NCBI GenBank assembly: GCA_020050375.1
Contig: JAGVKR010000605.1
Coordinates: 1 to 6,123 of the forward strand
Direction of reading: 5' to 3'
DNA length: 6,123 nucleotides
Origin: Planctomycetales bacterium
Lineage (GTDB): Bacteria > Planctomycetota > Planctomycetia > Planctomycetales > Planctomycetaceae
Below, one piece after another: positions 1 through 5,875 of this stretch. The number at the start of each line of letters is the position of its first letter. The first letter of the stretch is position 1. The notes under the pieces were generated by a model. The model saw only the letters and a program-made list of their open reading frames with translations, ran no database searches and had not been told where the DNA came from. Both the position numbers and the translations under genes were made by a program.

Positions 1-183
1 AAGATGGTCGACTGCGCGCGCCGCGTGCGGGCCATTGCTCGTGCCGGGCTGTCGGAGGAAGAGCTCGACTCGCTCAAGTCGATCTGCGAACGCATTCGCG
101 CCAATCTCGAACGTCCGGTGGAAGAACCGACGACCGCAGCACCCTGCGAGGCCGTGGCGACCTCGTCGGTGGGCGACAACTAG
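1..183 (+). CDS. 3' end of a probable MarR-family regulator (partial)
   Basis: Frame 1 is open from the first base to a TAG stop at 181-183, giving 60 C-terminal residues; the start lies outside the window. The visible part has an amphipathic, probably helical stretch (residues 5-42 of the fragment, including GLSEEELDSLKSICERIRANLE). It is followed by a low-complexity tail rich in Pro, Ala, Thr and Ser. The pattern 'LSEEEL-x2-L-x3-CERIRANLE' is what the last dimerisation helix of MarR-type transcription factors usually looks like. No winged-helix DNA-binding portion is visible, so the family call rests on this resemblance alone. The gene ends 24 nt before the ABC ATPase on the same strand, a spacing that suggests one transcript and possible local control of the exporter. 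It could instead be any protein with an acidic/basic C-terminal helix. Confidence 0.45.
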   Translation, partial: KMVDCARRVRAIARAGLSEEELDSLKSICERIRANLERPVEEPTTAAPCEAVATSSVGDN

Positions 184-207
184 AGACGTTCACCAGGAAT
201 CTGCGGC

Positions 208-918
208 ATGTCCGATTCGGAACCGATTGTGCGCGTTGTGGGAGTCCATAAATACTTCACGCGCGGGGCCGAACGGGTCGACGTGCTGCAGAACCTGAGC
301 GTCGACGTCCCGAATGGCGAATTTCTGGCGCTCATGGGCCCCAGCGGCTCGGGCAAGACGACGCTCCTCAACCTGATCGCCGGTCTCGATACGCCAAGCG
401 AAGGGGAGGTCTGGGTCGGCGACGAGCTGATTTCGGCCATGTCCGAAGCGCAACTGGCCCGCTGGCGAACCCGCAGTATCGGATTCATCTTCCAGTTCTA
501 TCATCTGCTGCCGGTTCTCTCGGCGTATGAAAACGTCGAATTGCCCCTGTTGCTTTTGCCGCTCACCACCGCTCAACGCCGCGCGCAGGTGACGACCGCG
601 ATGGAACTGGTCGGGCTGACCGATCGGTTGAGCCATCGCCCGGGCCAGCTCTCGGGTGGCCAGCAGCAGCGAGTGGGGATCGCCCGCGCGATCGTCACTG
701 ATCCCACGCTGATCGTCGCCGACGAGCCGACCGGCGATCTCGACGCCCGCTCGGCCGACGAAATCCTCAAGCTGCTCGACGAGCTGCAGCGGAGCCTGCA
801 AAAGACGATCATCATGGTCACGCACGACCCGAAAGCCGCCGAACGAGCCCAGCGCATACTGCACCTCGAAAAAGGACAGCTCGTCGAACAGACGGTGCGA
901 CAACTCGAGCGCGCCTGA
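208..918 (+). CDS. ABC transporter ATP-binding protein, LolD/MacB type
   Basis: This 236-residue nucleotide-binding subunit hydrolyses ATP on the cytoplasmic face and drives the two FtsX-type permeases encoded downstream. All family motifs are present. Walker A is GPSGSGKTT (44-52), the Q-loop glutamine is Q96, and the ABC signature is LSGGQQQR (148-155). Walker B is LIVADE (168-173) with catalytic E173, the D-loop follows (GDLD, 176-179), and the H-loop histidine is H206. The sequence has the character of the LolD/MacB/FtsE group: Q-loop context '[22 protein letters not shown]' and '[14 protein letters not shown]'. Length is normal for a stand-alone ATPase of this group. The ATG at 208 is chosen because AGGAA (195-199) lies 8 nt upstream. 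The gene is separated from its permeases by 154 nt containing a large palindrome, which could change expression relative to them. The substrate cannot be deduced. Confidence 0.93.
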   Translation: MSDSEPIVRVVGVHKYFTRGAERVDVLQNLSVDVPNGEFLALMGPSGSGKTTLLNLIAGLDTPSEGEVWVGDELISAMSEAQLARWRTRSIGFIFQFYHLLPVLSAYENVELPLLLLPLTTAQRRAQVTTAMELVGLTDRLSHRPGQLSGGQQQRVGIARAIVTDPTLIVADEPTGDLDARSADEILKLLDELQRSLQKTIIMVTHDPKAAERAQRILHLEKGQLVEQTVRQLERA

Positions 919-923
919 AGGCG

Positions 924-1034
924 GAGTTAAAGAGATAGAGAGTTTCAGAGTTGAAGAGAAAAGGCTGTTCGCAATCGCTTCGCGATTGCGTTGCTTTCAC
1001 TCTTGAACTCTTTATCTCTGCAACTCTTTAACTC
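924..1034. repeat. Large palindrome with arms of tandem 8-bp repeats
   Basis: The left arm (924-963) is five consecutive octamers: GAGTTAAA, GAGATAGA, GAGTTTCA, GAGTTGAA, GAGAAAAG. The right arm (995-1034) read on the minus strand is also five octamers: GAGTTAAA, GAGTTGCA, GAGATAAA, GAGTTCAA, GAGTGAAA. Every unit begins with GAG, and the consensus is about GAGTTnAA. Paired in register, 30 of 40 positions match, with the outermost 11 bp perfect (924-934 against 1024-1034). At the centre is a perfect 9-bp hairpin, CGCAATCGC-TTC-GCGATTGCG (970-990). The element fills most of the gap between the ATPase and the first permease. RNA from it could fold into a long cruciform-like hairpin acting as a partial terminator, processing site or stabiliser. 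It could equally be a copy of a dispersed REP/MITE-like element. No terminal direct repeat was recognised. Confidence 0.85.
970..990. terminator. Central hairpin of the palindrome, possible attenuator
   Basis: A perfect 9-bp inverted repeat, CGCAATCGC and GCGATTGCG, encloses a 3-nt loop (TTC). If paired as CTTCG it contains a UUCG-like tetraloop context that would be very stable in RNA. Only a short mixed stretch (TTGCTTTC) follows, with no real U-tract, so a strong intrinsic terminator is unlikely. It could give partial termination or a processing point between the ATPase and permease messages. It is listed separately because it can form without the surrounding octamer arms. Confidence 0.35.
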
Positions 1035-1072
1035 ATCCCGGTCACCCCACTGCACCTTGCGGAAGCCATGCG

Positions 1073-2338
1073 ATGCTCGGTCACCTTGCGAAATTCCTCG
1101 TCATCATCTTCAAGAATGTCCGCCGCAATCTCGTGCGGTCGACGCTGACGAGCCTGGGGACGATGGTGCTCGTCCTGGTGGTCACATCGGTCTGGTCGGT
1201 GCTCAGCTTCATCGACGCCCAGACGTCGGAGAAGGCCAACGACTTCAAAGTGCTCGTCACCGAGAAGAACAAGGCTCCCAGCCGGCTTCCTTACGCGTAC
1301 TCCTCGTCGCTGCGCGAAGGGGCGGCCCGCAATCCGGGCGACGTCCGCCCCACCGACTACATGACGTGGGCCTTCTACGGCGGGACGCTCGACCCCACCA
1401 AGATGACGCGCGAGAATTTCATCTTCCTCATCGCCGGCGAAGCAGAAAAAGTCCCCACGATGATGGACGAGCTCGACCAGCTCGGCCCGGCCGACAAAGA
1501 GCGGCTGATGGCGGCGGTCGAGAAGATGAAACGCCAGCGCAATGGCTGCGTGATCGGCCCCACCCAGCTCAAGACGATGAACAAACGGGTTGGCGACCGG
1601 ATCAAAATCTCGGGGCTGATCTTCAAGGGAATCGACCTCGAGTTCGAGATCGTCGACACGTTTCCTGACGCGGCCCAGCGCTATGCGCAGACGTCGATCA
1701 TGAATATCGAATATCTGCTCGCGGCCCTCGACGAATACAAGGTCAAAAACAAGAAGCCGCACCCGCAAGGGGCGGCCCCCATCGCCTTCGTCGTGCTTCG
1801 CGTCAATAACCGCCAGGAGTTCGAGCGCCTCGCCGAGCAAATCACAGCCTCCCCTCTCTACACCAGCCCGGCCGTCCGTTGCGAGTCGCAGGCTTCGGCG
1901 ATTTCGAGTTTTCTGGAAGCATACAAAGACATCTTTTGGGGAATGCGCTGGCTGCTTGCGCCGGCGGTGCTGGTGACGCTGTCGCTGGTGATCGCCAACG
2001 CCATCAGCATCAGCGTCCGCGAGCGGCGGATGGAGATCGCCGTGCTCAAGGTCCTCGGCTTCCGGCCGGGGCACGTGATGATGCTCGTCCTCGGCGAAGC
2101 GCTTCTGATCGGGGCGGCCTCGGGGGTCTTCAGCGCGGGGGCCGCTTATCTCCTGATCAACAAGGGGGCCGGGGGAATTCCGTTCCCCATCGCCTGGTTC
2201 CAGCGGTTCTTCATCCCCGATCAGGCCCCGCTGTGGGGTCTGGCGGTGGGGGCCGGCACGGCCTTTGTCGGTTGCATCATCCCCGCCTGGTCGGCTCGGT
2301 CGGTGCGCGTCGCCGACGTCTTCTCGAAAATTGCCTGA
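1073..2338 (+). CDS. ABC transporter permease, FtsX/MacB fold (first of two)
   Basis: This 421-residue inner-membrane subunit is likely to act with the ATPase at 208-918 and the second permease. Its layout is that of the FtsX/MacB fold. A short cytoplasmic N-terminus is followed by TM1 (about 24-46) and a large extracytoplasmic domain (about 47-290), then TM2 (about 292-314), TM3 (about 335-361) and TM4 (about 385-408). The conserved cytoplasmic stretch between TM2 and TM3, 'SVRERRMEIAVLKVLGF', is the typical FtsX-domain motif that contacts the ATPase. The C-terminal 'PAWSARSVRVADVFSKIA' is also typical of MacB-type permeases. The ATG at 1073 is preferred because GGAAG (1061-1065) lies 7 nt upstream; the nearby ATG at 1068 is in another frame. 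The extracytoplasmic domain contains a charged, helix-rich section (about 122-156) whose role is unknown. Family is well supported; substrate is not known. Confidence 0.9.
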   Translation: MLGHLAKFLVIIFKNVRRNLVRSTLTSLGTMVLVLVVTSVWSVLSFIDAQTSEKANDFKVLVTEKNKAPSRLPYAYSSSLREGAARNPGDVRPTDYMTWAFYGGTLDPTKMTRENFIFLIAGEAEKVPTMMDELDQLGPADKERLMAAVEKMKRQRNGCVIGPTQLKTMNKRVGDRIKISGLIFKGIDLEFEIVDTFPDAAQRYAQTSIMNIEYLLAALDEYKVKNKKPHPQGAAPIAFVVLRVNNRQEFERLAEQITASPLYTSPAVRCESQASAISSFLEAYKDIFWGMRWLLAPAVLVTLSLVIANAISISVRERRMEIAVLKVLGFRPGHVMMLVLGEALLIGAASGVFSAGAAYLLINKGAGGIPFPIAWFQRFFIPDQAPLWGLAVGAGTAFVGCIIPAWSARSVRVADVFSKIA

Positions 2339-2342
2339 GGTG
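2337..2342 (+). promoter_or_regulatory. Ribosome binding site overlapping the upstream stop codon
   Basis: GAGGTG begins inside the TGA stop (2336-2338) of the first permease gene and lies just before the ATG at 2345. This fixes the start of the second permease. It also suggests translational coupling, so that the two permeases are made in similar amounts, as expected for partners in one complex. Confidence 0.6.
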
Positions 2343-2344
2343 CC

Positions 2345-3682
2345 ATGCTCGAGTTCCTCAAGTTGGTCAACGCGCACTGGCGCGATGTTCTGTACGTCCT
2401 GCTCGCCGGTTCGCTGGTGTTCATGGCGCTACTGGCGGCGATCGGCAAGGTGCCGGTGAGCTACAACGTGCGGAATCTCGTCGTCCGCTGGAAGACGACC
2501 ATCATGACGGCCCTGGCGTTCACGTCGGTCGTCGCCCTGATGACCGTGATGATGGCCTTCGTCAACGGTCTCTATTCGCTCACCGAAAACAGCGGACAGC
2601 CGGGGAACGTCGTCGTTCTTTCCAGCGGCTCGAATGACGAAGGTTTCAGCAACCTGGCGTTCGACGACGTCCGCAATGTCGAGCGCATGCCGGGGATTAT
2701 CAGCGACAGCGAAGGCGACCGAATGGTCAGCAAGGAGATCTTCGTCGTCGGCAATCAGCAGATTCCGGTCGCGCCGGGCGAAAAGCCCCGCCGTCGTTTC
2801 GTCCAGATCCGCGGGATCGAAAATCCGCAGATTGCCGGAAAGGTGCACGGGCTCAAGCTCCAACCGGGCGGTCAGTGGTTTTCGGAAGCGGGCGTCGAAC
2901 AGGGACAAGGGGACGCCGGCCAGAACCTGATCCAGGCGGTGATGGGGAACGGCCTGGCCGCCGAGATGGGGCGTGACCTGGGGACGAGCCCACTCGCCGT
3001 CGGCGATACCTTCTCCCTCGCCGATCGGACCTGGAAGGTCACCGGACTTCTCGACTCCGGGGGCTCGACGTTCGACTCTGAAATCTGGGCCAAGCGGCAG
3101 ATCACCGGCGAGTATTTCGGTAAGCCGGCGAGCTACTCGTCGCTGATCGTTCGCGCCGCCGACGATGTCGCGGCAACCGCCCTGGCGGAGACGGTCAAAG
3201 GAGCAAAGGAAACCGCGCTCAACGCGCTGACCGAGAAAGAGTATTACTCGAACATGGCCGAAACGAGCCGCACGTTTCTTTATGCGATCGTGATCGTCGC
3301 CCTCATCATGGGAGTCGGGGGCGTGTTCGGCGTGATGAACACGATGTTCGCCGCCATCAGCCAGCGCAGCAAAGACATCGGGGTTCTGCGGATCCTCGGC
3401 TATCAGCGGGGGCAGATCCTGATTTCGTTTCTGCTCGAATCACTGGTTCTCGCGCTGGCCGGCGGGCTCCTCGGCTGCCTGCTCGGCCTGGTCGCCGACG
3501 GGTGGACCGCCCGGAGCATCATCTCCGGTGGGGGCGGCGGCAAATTCGTGGTCCTCAAGCTGGTCGTCAGCCGCGAGATACTGGCAACGGGGCTCCTGTT
3601 GTCGCTGTTCATGGGAGCTCTGGGCGGATTCATCCCCGCCGTCTCGGCGATGCGGCTGCGGGCGCTGGAATCGCTGCGGTGA
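2345..3682 (+). CDS. ABC transporter permease, FtsX/MacB fold (second of two)
   Basis: This 445-residue FtsX-type permease is the probable partner of the one just upstream. It differs by an extra hydrophobic segment at the N-terminus (about 14-33) before the usual first helix (about 52-76). A large extracytoplasmic domain (about 77-308) follows, then three C-terminal helices (about 309-335, 356-385 and 410-434). The loop after the second core helix, 'AAISQRSKDIGVLRILGYQRGQILISF', is the diagnostic FtsX motif, and 'GGFIPAVSAMRLRALESLR' is the typical end of MacB-like permeases. A run of five glycines (395-399) sits in the last extracytoplasmic loop. Start choice rests on the GAGGTG site overlapping the previous stop; only 6 nt separate the two genes. 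The two permeases share the fold but are clearly dissimilar in sequence, which points to a heterodimeric transporter. Substrate unknown. Confidence 0.9.
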   Translation: MLEFLKLVNAHWRDVLYVLLAGSLVFMALLAAIGKVPVSYNVRNLVVRWKTTIMTALAFTSVVALMTVMMAFVNGLYSLTENSGQPGNVVVLSSGSNDEGFSNLAFDDVRNVERMPGIISDSEGDRMVSKEIFVVGNQQIPVAPGEKPRRRFVQIRGIENPQIAGKVHGLKLQPGGQWFSEAGVEQGQGDAGQNLIQAVMGNGLAAEMGRDLGTSPLAVGDTFSLADRTWKVTGLLDSGGSTFDSEIWAKRQITGEYFGKPASYSSLIVRAADDVAATALAETVKGAKETALNALTEKEYYSNMAETSRTFLYAIVIVALIMGVGGVFGVMNTMFAAISQRSKDIGVLRILGYQRGQILISFLLESLVLALAGGLLGCLLGLVADGWTARSIISGGGGGKFVVLKLVVSREILATGLLLSLFMGALGGFIPAVSAMRLRALESLR

Positions 3683-3683
3683 C

Positions 3684-4913
3684 TCATGACACCGGCTTCA
3701 TCGCTGCGACAGATTTTCCGTCCGATCTAAATCGTGAGCGGAACGCCGAGCGGTGGATCCGGTGACTTGTCAGTGCCATAAGAGGGATTGAGAGGCCGCC
3801 GAGCAGTGGAACCCATTGGAAGGCGACCAAGCTGAAATTGATGATTCGGACGAACCATCGTGTCTTGATCCGGCCGACATTCGAGATGTGCCTTCGGTAT
3901 GGCGCCACGATCGAAAGATGATAATAGACGATCGCTGGAACGGCTCCGATGATTGGCACCAAGCTTAAGGCAAAACAGATTGGAATCACAGTCTTGCGCC
4001 GCTGATCAACATACCAGACGTAGGCATCGATCACGTTCTTATCATCAAACGCGCGCAATCCGCAGGCGCGGCACAGGCAATCCGGCGCCAATCTCGAAGC
4101 ACAAGCTGAGCATCGTCCATTCGCCACCAGTTGAAGTGAATGCACTGCCGCATCGGCAGCAACCGTCGGCTTCATCTGGCCGAAGAACCCGATGGCACAC
4201 GGCTGTTCAACCTTTTGTTGGCACTTGTCGCAGACGATCGCAATCGGATAGATCCGCGAACGACAACCTGTGCAGTCGACGCGTTTTGACTCGTCCTTTC
4301 GCTCCAGAAATCGACGGAACAGATAGACCATGAAGATGACAAGCGCGCTCACGAAGAGCATCACAAGCGGAAACAGCACCAGCAGAAACACTCCGAAGAT
4401 GACCCATCCGTCCTCCATCCATGAGGCGACGCGCTGCAATCGAAAGTTGTCGTCCGGATCCAAGTCAGAGAGCAATTCATAGATGTTCCGCCGAACTCCT
4501 GAGAGAACGTAGACCCCTCCGGCGCAGCTCGCTGCAAGGACGCCACTGCCAATGTCCATGCCAATCAGTTCTTTCGCATGGTTCACGTCCATTTGGTCCA
4601 GCACTCCGAATTGCACAAGGAGCGCAACGATGGGCTTCGCCTTTTCGTCAAGTCCCATCAACAAGCTCTTGACGTCAGAATTCTTTTCGACAATGAATTC
4701 GACAATCGTTAGTGCTCCGAGAATCCAAAGAGCTGCATCATGAGTAAGCCACGAGGGAACTCCTTCGACGGAGTTGAGGAGCGCGACGTCTCGAACCCAC
4801 GGAATCGACCCGCCAAACCGCATCAGGCACGCAGTTACGAATGCCGGCATAAAGGCACGGGACGCGAACAGCGGCGATGAACCAATCGCATGTAGGATTT
4901 GATAGAATTGCAT
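3684..4913 (-). CDS. DUF4126-like membrane protein with two zinc ribbons
   Basis: This is a 409-residue protein of unknown function. The N-terminal half has several hydrophobic segments (about 8-31, 58-76, 90-105, 120-140 and 168-200). Wording such as 'SSPLFASRAFMPAF' and 'ALWILGALTIVEFIVEKNSDVKSLL' resembles DUF4126 membrane proteins. After the fifth segment come two Cys4 zinc-ribbon-like motifs: C214/C217 with C228/C231, and C268/C271 with C281/C284; C239 and C279 are extra cysteines. Two more hydrophobic stretches (about 308-331 and 355-381) and a basic tail follow, so the ribbons sit between two membrane blocks. The start is supported by GAGGGG (4918-4923 on the plus strand, read in reverse), 4 nt before the ATG. 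The stop lies 1 nt from the end of the convergent permease gene. A sampled line has about 52% GC against about 67% in a sampled permease line, so this gene may have a different history from the ABC operon. Confidence 0.75.
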   Translation of the reverse strand: MQFYQILHAIGSSPLFASRAFMPAFVTACLMRFGGSIPWVRDVALLNSVEGVPSWLTHDAALWILGALTIVEFIVEKNSDVKSLLMGLDEKAKPIVALLVQFGVLDQMDVNHAKELIGMDIGSGVLAASCAGGVYVLSGVRRNIYELLSDLDPDDNFRLQRVASWMEDGWVIFGVFLLVLFPLVMLFVSALVIFMVYLFRRFLERKDESKRVDCTGCRSRIYPIAIVCDKCQQKVEQPCAIGFFGQMKPTVAADAAVHSLQLVANGRCSACASRLAPDCLCRACGLRAFDDKNVIDAYVWYVDQRRKTVIPICFALSLVPIIGAVPAIVYYHLSIVAPYRRHISNVGRIKTRWFVRIINFSLVAFQWVPLLGGLSIPLMALTSHRIHRSAFRSRFRSDGKSVAAMKPVS

Positions 4914-5098
4914 GTGGCCCCTCTTACTGATTCAAATGTGCAATTCGGCTGCAGATTGGCTTCTTCGAACTCTGAATGCGATGAACTTACAGTGTACTCA
5001 ACACGGGGTGCCACAACATCCCCTTTCTTTTACTCATTTCAACCTGCCGAACCTTTACTTTGCGTGAGATAGGCAACAGATTGAAAAGAGAATTGCCA
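4914..5098. other. Divergent intergenic region between membrane protein and cupin genes
   Basis: About 185 nt, AT-richer than the flanking operon, must carry the promoters of both divergent genes. No convincing -35/-10 pair is visible. The best plus-strand guess is TTTACT (5029-5034) with TTTACT (5054-5059), but the 19-bp spacer and 4/6 matches make it weak. The ribosome binding site of the minus-strand gene (4918-4923) and AAGAG (5086-5090), 8 nt before the cupin ATG, are the only sites I would rely on. No tRNA, riboswitch or strong hairpin was seen. Confidence 0.5.
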
Positions 5099-5584
5099 AT
5101 GAGCCTGCCCCCGAGCCCCGGCTTCCGAACTCCCGCAGAAGGCCGCACGATCGCCGTCGTCGGCGACGTGTACCGCTTCCTGGCGACGGGTGACGACACA
5201 AACGGCAAGTACGCCCTGATAGATGCTATTGTTCCCCCCGGCGGCGGGCCGCCACCGCATGTCCACAGCCGTGAGGAAGAAGGCTTCTATATCCTCGAAG
5301 GAGAGATCACCTTCCAAATCGCCGGCAAGCGCGTCGTCGCGACCGCCGGCATGTTCGCCAACATGCTGGTCGGAACGCCACACTCGTTCAAAAACGAAAG
5401 CAGCCGGCCAGCCCGCATGCTGATCTCGGTTGCTCCTGCGGGCCTCGAGAAAATGTTCTTCGAGTTCGGCGTCCCCGTCGCGCCGGGTGCGACGACCGCT
5501 CCGCCCCCCACGAAGGCCGAAATCGACAAACTGCTCGAAATCGCCCCGCGCTACGGCGTCGAAATTCTGCTGCCGAAGCATTGA
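5099..5584 (+). CDS. Single-domain cupin protein, quercetinase-like
   Basis: This is a 161-residue soluble beta-barrel protein that probably binds one metal ion. Cupin motif 1 is complete: G48-x5-H54-x-H56-x4-E61-x6-G68. Motif 2 is G84-x5-L90-V-G92-x2-H95-x3-N99, normal except that the usual proline is Leu90. The expected ligands are therefore H54, H56, E61 and H95. The segment 'VPPGGGPPPHVHSREEEGFYILEGE' and the later 'PAGLEKMFFEFG' are typical of the small cupins often annotated as quercetin-2,3-dioxygenase-like. Many members have no proven reaction, so the substrate is not assigned. The ATG at 5099 is preferred over an in-frame TTG at 5060, because AAGAG (5086-5090) precedes it and the family's conserved region begins shortly after. 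No signal peptide is present. The gene stands alone, divergent from the membrane-protein gene. Confidence 0.85.
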   Translation: MSLPPSPGFRTPAEGRTIAVVGDVYRFLATGDDTNGKYALIDAIVPPGGGPPPHVHSREEEGFYILEGEITFQIAGKRVVATAGMFANMLVGTPHSFKNESSRPARMLISVAPAGLEKMFFEFGVPVAPGATTAPPPTKAEIDKLLEIAPRYGVEILLPKH

Positions 5585-5585
5585 T

Positions 5586-5595
5586 GGCGATCGCC
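5586..5595. repeat. Perfect 10-bp palindrome GGCGATCGCC
   Basis: This palindrome directly follows the cupin stop codon (5582-5584). It contains the GCGATCGC core known as HIP1 in cyanobacteria, but only one copy was noticed in the window and the genome does not look cyanobacterial. It is too short to be a convincing terminator, and no T-tract follows. Confidence 0.3.
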
Positions 5596-5666
5596 GTCTT
5601 CTCGATTGAAGTCATCAAGTTAGAGGCGAATCTCCAACGCAGGCGAAGTTCAGGACAGCAGTCTGC

Positions 5667-5695
5667 TTGACTCAGAACTTGACTTATGGTTGACA
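5667..5695 (+). repeat. Three phased TTGAC(T/A) hexamers
   Basis: TTGACT at 5667-5672, TTGACT at 5679-5684 and TTGACA at 5690-5695 start 12 and 11 nt apart, close to one helical turn. Each resembles a -35 box, but none has a matching -10 box about 17 nt downstream. They may be direct-repeat binding sites for a regulator or coincidence in a short AT-rich stretch. Confidence 0.3.
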
Positions 5696-5768
5696 GATCA
5701 CTGAATCTGGGACGTCCGGAAGATTCAGCGACCGAATGGCCGGCCGCGATCCGAACGAGAACGCATTT

Positions 5769-5803
5769 TCGAATTGTGTCATATTGCATTGAGCTCAATT
5801 CGA
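5769..5803. repeat. Inverted repeat with internal 12-bp palindrome
   Basis: TCGAATTG (5769-5776) is perfectly complementary to CAATTCGA (5796-5803) across a 19-nt loop. Overlapping the right arm is a perfect 12-bp palindrome, ATTGAGCTCAAT (5788-5799). The two pairings exclude each other. The site lies about 65-95 nt upstream of the TATAAT box, so it could be a distal operator; no function is demonstrated. Confidence 0.4.
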
Positions 5804-5817
5804 TTGCAGATTCGTGC

Positions 5818-5834
5818 TTTCGACCGAGTCGAAA
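5818..5834. promoter_or_regulatory. Operator-like inverted repeat 1
   Basis: TTTCGAC-CGA-GTCGAAA is a perfect 7-bp inverted repeat with a 3-nt centre, 29 nt upstream of the TATAAT box. It lies next to a second inverted repeat with the same 3-nt centre spacing. Paired palindromes just upstream of a promoter are typical of sites bound by small dimeric repressors such as autoregulating antitoxins, though the cognate protein is inferred. Confidence 0.5.
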
Positions 5835-5835
5835 A

Positions 5836-5850
5836 GTCCTTCCAAAGGAC
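5836..5850. promoter_or_regulatory. Operator-like inverted repeat 2, over the -35 region
   Basis: GTCCTT-CCA-AAGGAC is a perfect 6-bp inverted repeat with a 3-nt centre, 1 nt after inverted repeat 1. It covers the position where a -35 element would lie for the TATAAT at 5864 (about 5840-5846, only a weak match). A protein bound here would block RNA polymerase. Confidence 0.5.
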
Positions 5851-5863
5851 ACCACGTTCAGGG

Positions 5864-5869
5864 TATAAT
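5864..5869 (+). promoter_or_regulatory. Perfect -10 box TATAAT for a probably leaderless gene
   Basis: TATAAT exactly matches the sigma-70 -10 consensus and stands out in GC-rich DNA. Its last base is 7 nt before the A of the ATG at 5876, so transcription would start at or very near the start codon. No ribosome binding site lies between, which fits a leaderless mRNA. The -35 region (TTCCAA, 5840-5845, 18-bp spacer) matches only half of the consensus. Confidence 0.6.
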
Positions 5870-5875
5870 CCTTAC

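Larger units (their letters stand above)
5585..5817. other. Non-coding spacer with small repeats
   Basis: No believable gene is present here. A short plus-strand reading frame beginning at 5686 lacks a ribosome binding site, has no recognisable motif, and ends inside the TATAAT box of the next gene. The spacer contains a cluster of three TTGACT/TTGACA hexamers (5667-5695) and an AT-rich inverted repeat (5769-5803). Together with the palindromes further downstream, it looks like a regulatory region rather than a decayed gene. Confidence 0.5.

Noticed and set aside
190..903. Long minus-strand open frame opposite the ABC ATPase
   Set aside because: The plus strand carries every ABC motif. The reverse frame has no recognisable domain and overlaps the ATPase entirely.
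924..1034. CRISPR array interpretation of the octamer repeats
   Set aside because: The units are 8 bp, contiguous and inverted between arms, with no spacers; this does not fit a CRISPR array.
1028..2377. Long minus-strand open frame (about 449 codons) opposite the first permease
   Set aside because: It is the antisense shadow of a well-supported FtsX permease in GC-rich DNA. Its translation is rich in Arg, Asp, Glu and His with no domain, and it has no ribosome binding site.
1879..2637. Plus-strand open frame overlapping the two permease genes in another frame
   Set aside because: Its product is a low-complexity Arg/Gly/Ala sequence, typical of a shifted frame in GC-rich coding DNA.
4987..5037. 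Possible 16-codon minus-strand leader peptide (MSKRKGMLWHPVLSTL) upstream of the membrane-protein gene
   Set aside because: Only a weak AGG precedes the ATG, there is no run of regulatory codons, and no attenuator hairpin lies between it and the gene.
5060..5098. Upstream TTG start for the cupin, adding 13 residues
   Set aside because: The added residues are not family-like, no good ribosome binding site precedes the TTG, and the ATG at 5099 has AAGAG 8 nt upstream.
5586..5595. GGCGATCGCC as a HIP1-type cyanobacterial element
   Set aside because: Only one copy was noticed in about 6 kb, and the rest of the window does not look cyanobacterial.
5686..5868. 60-codon plus-strand open frame upstream of the antitoxin-like gene
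   Set aside because: No ribosome binding site, no recognisable motif, and it ends inside the TATAAT box; the region is better explained as regulatory.
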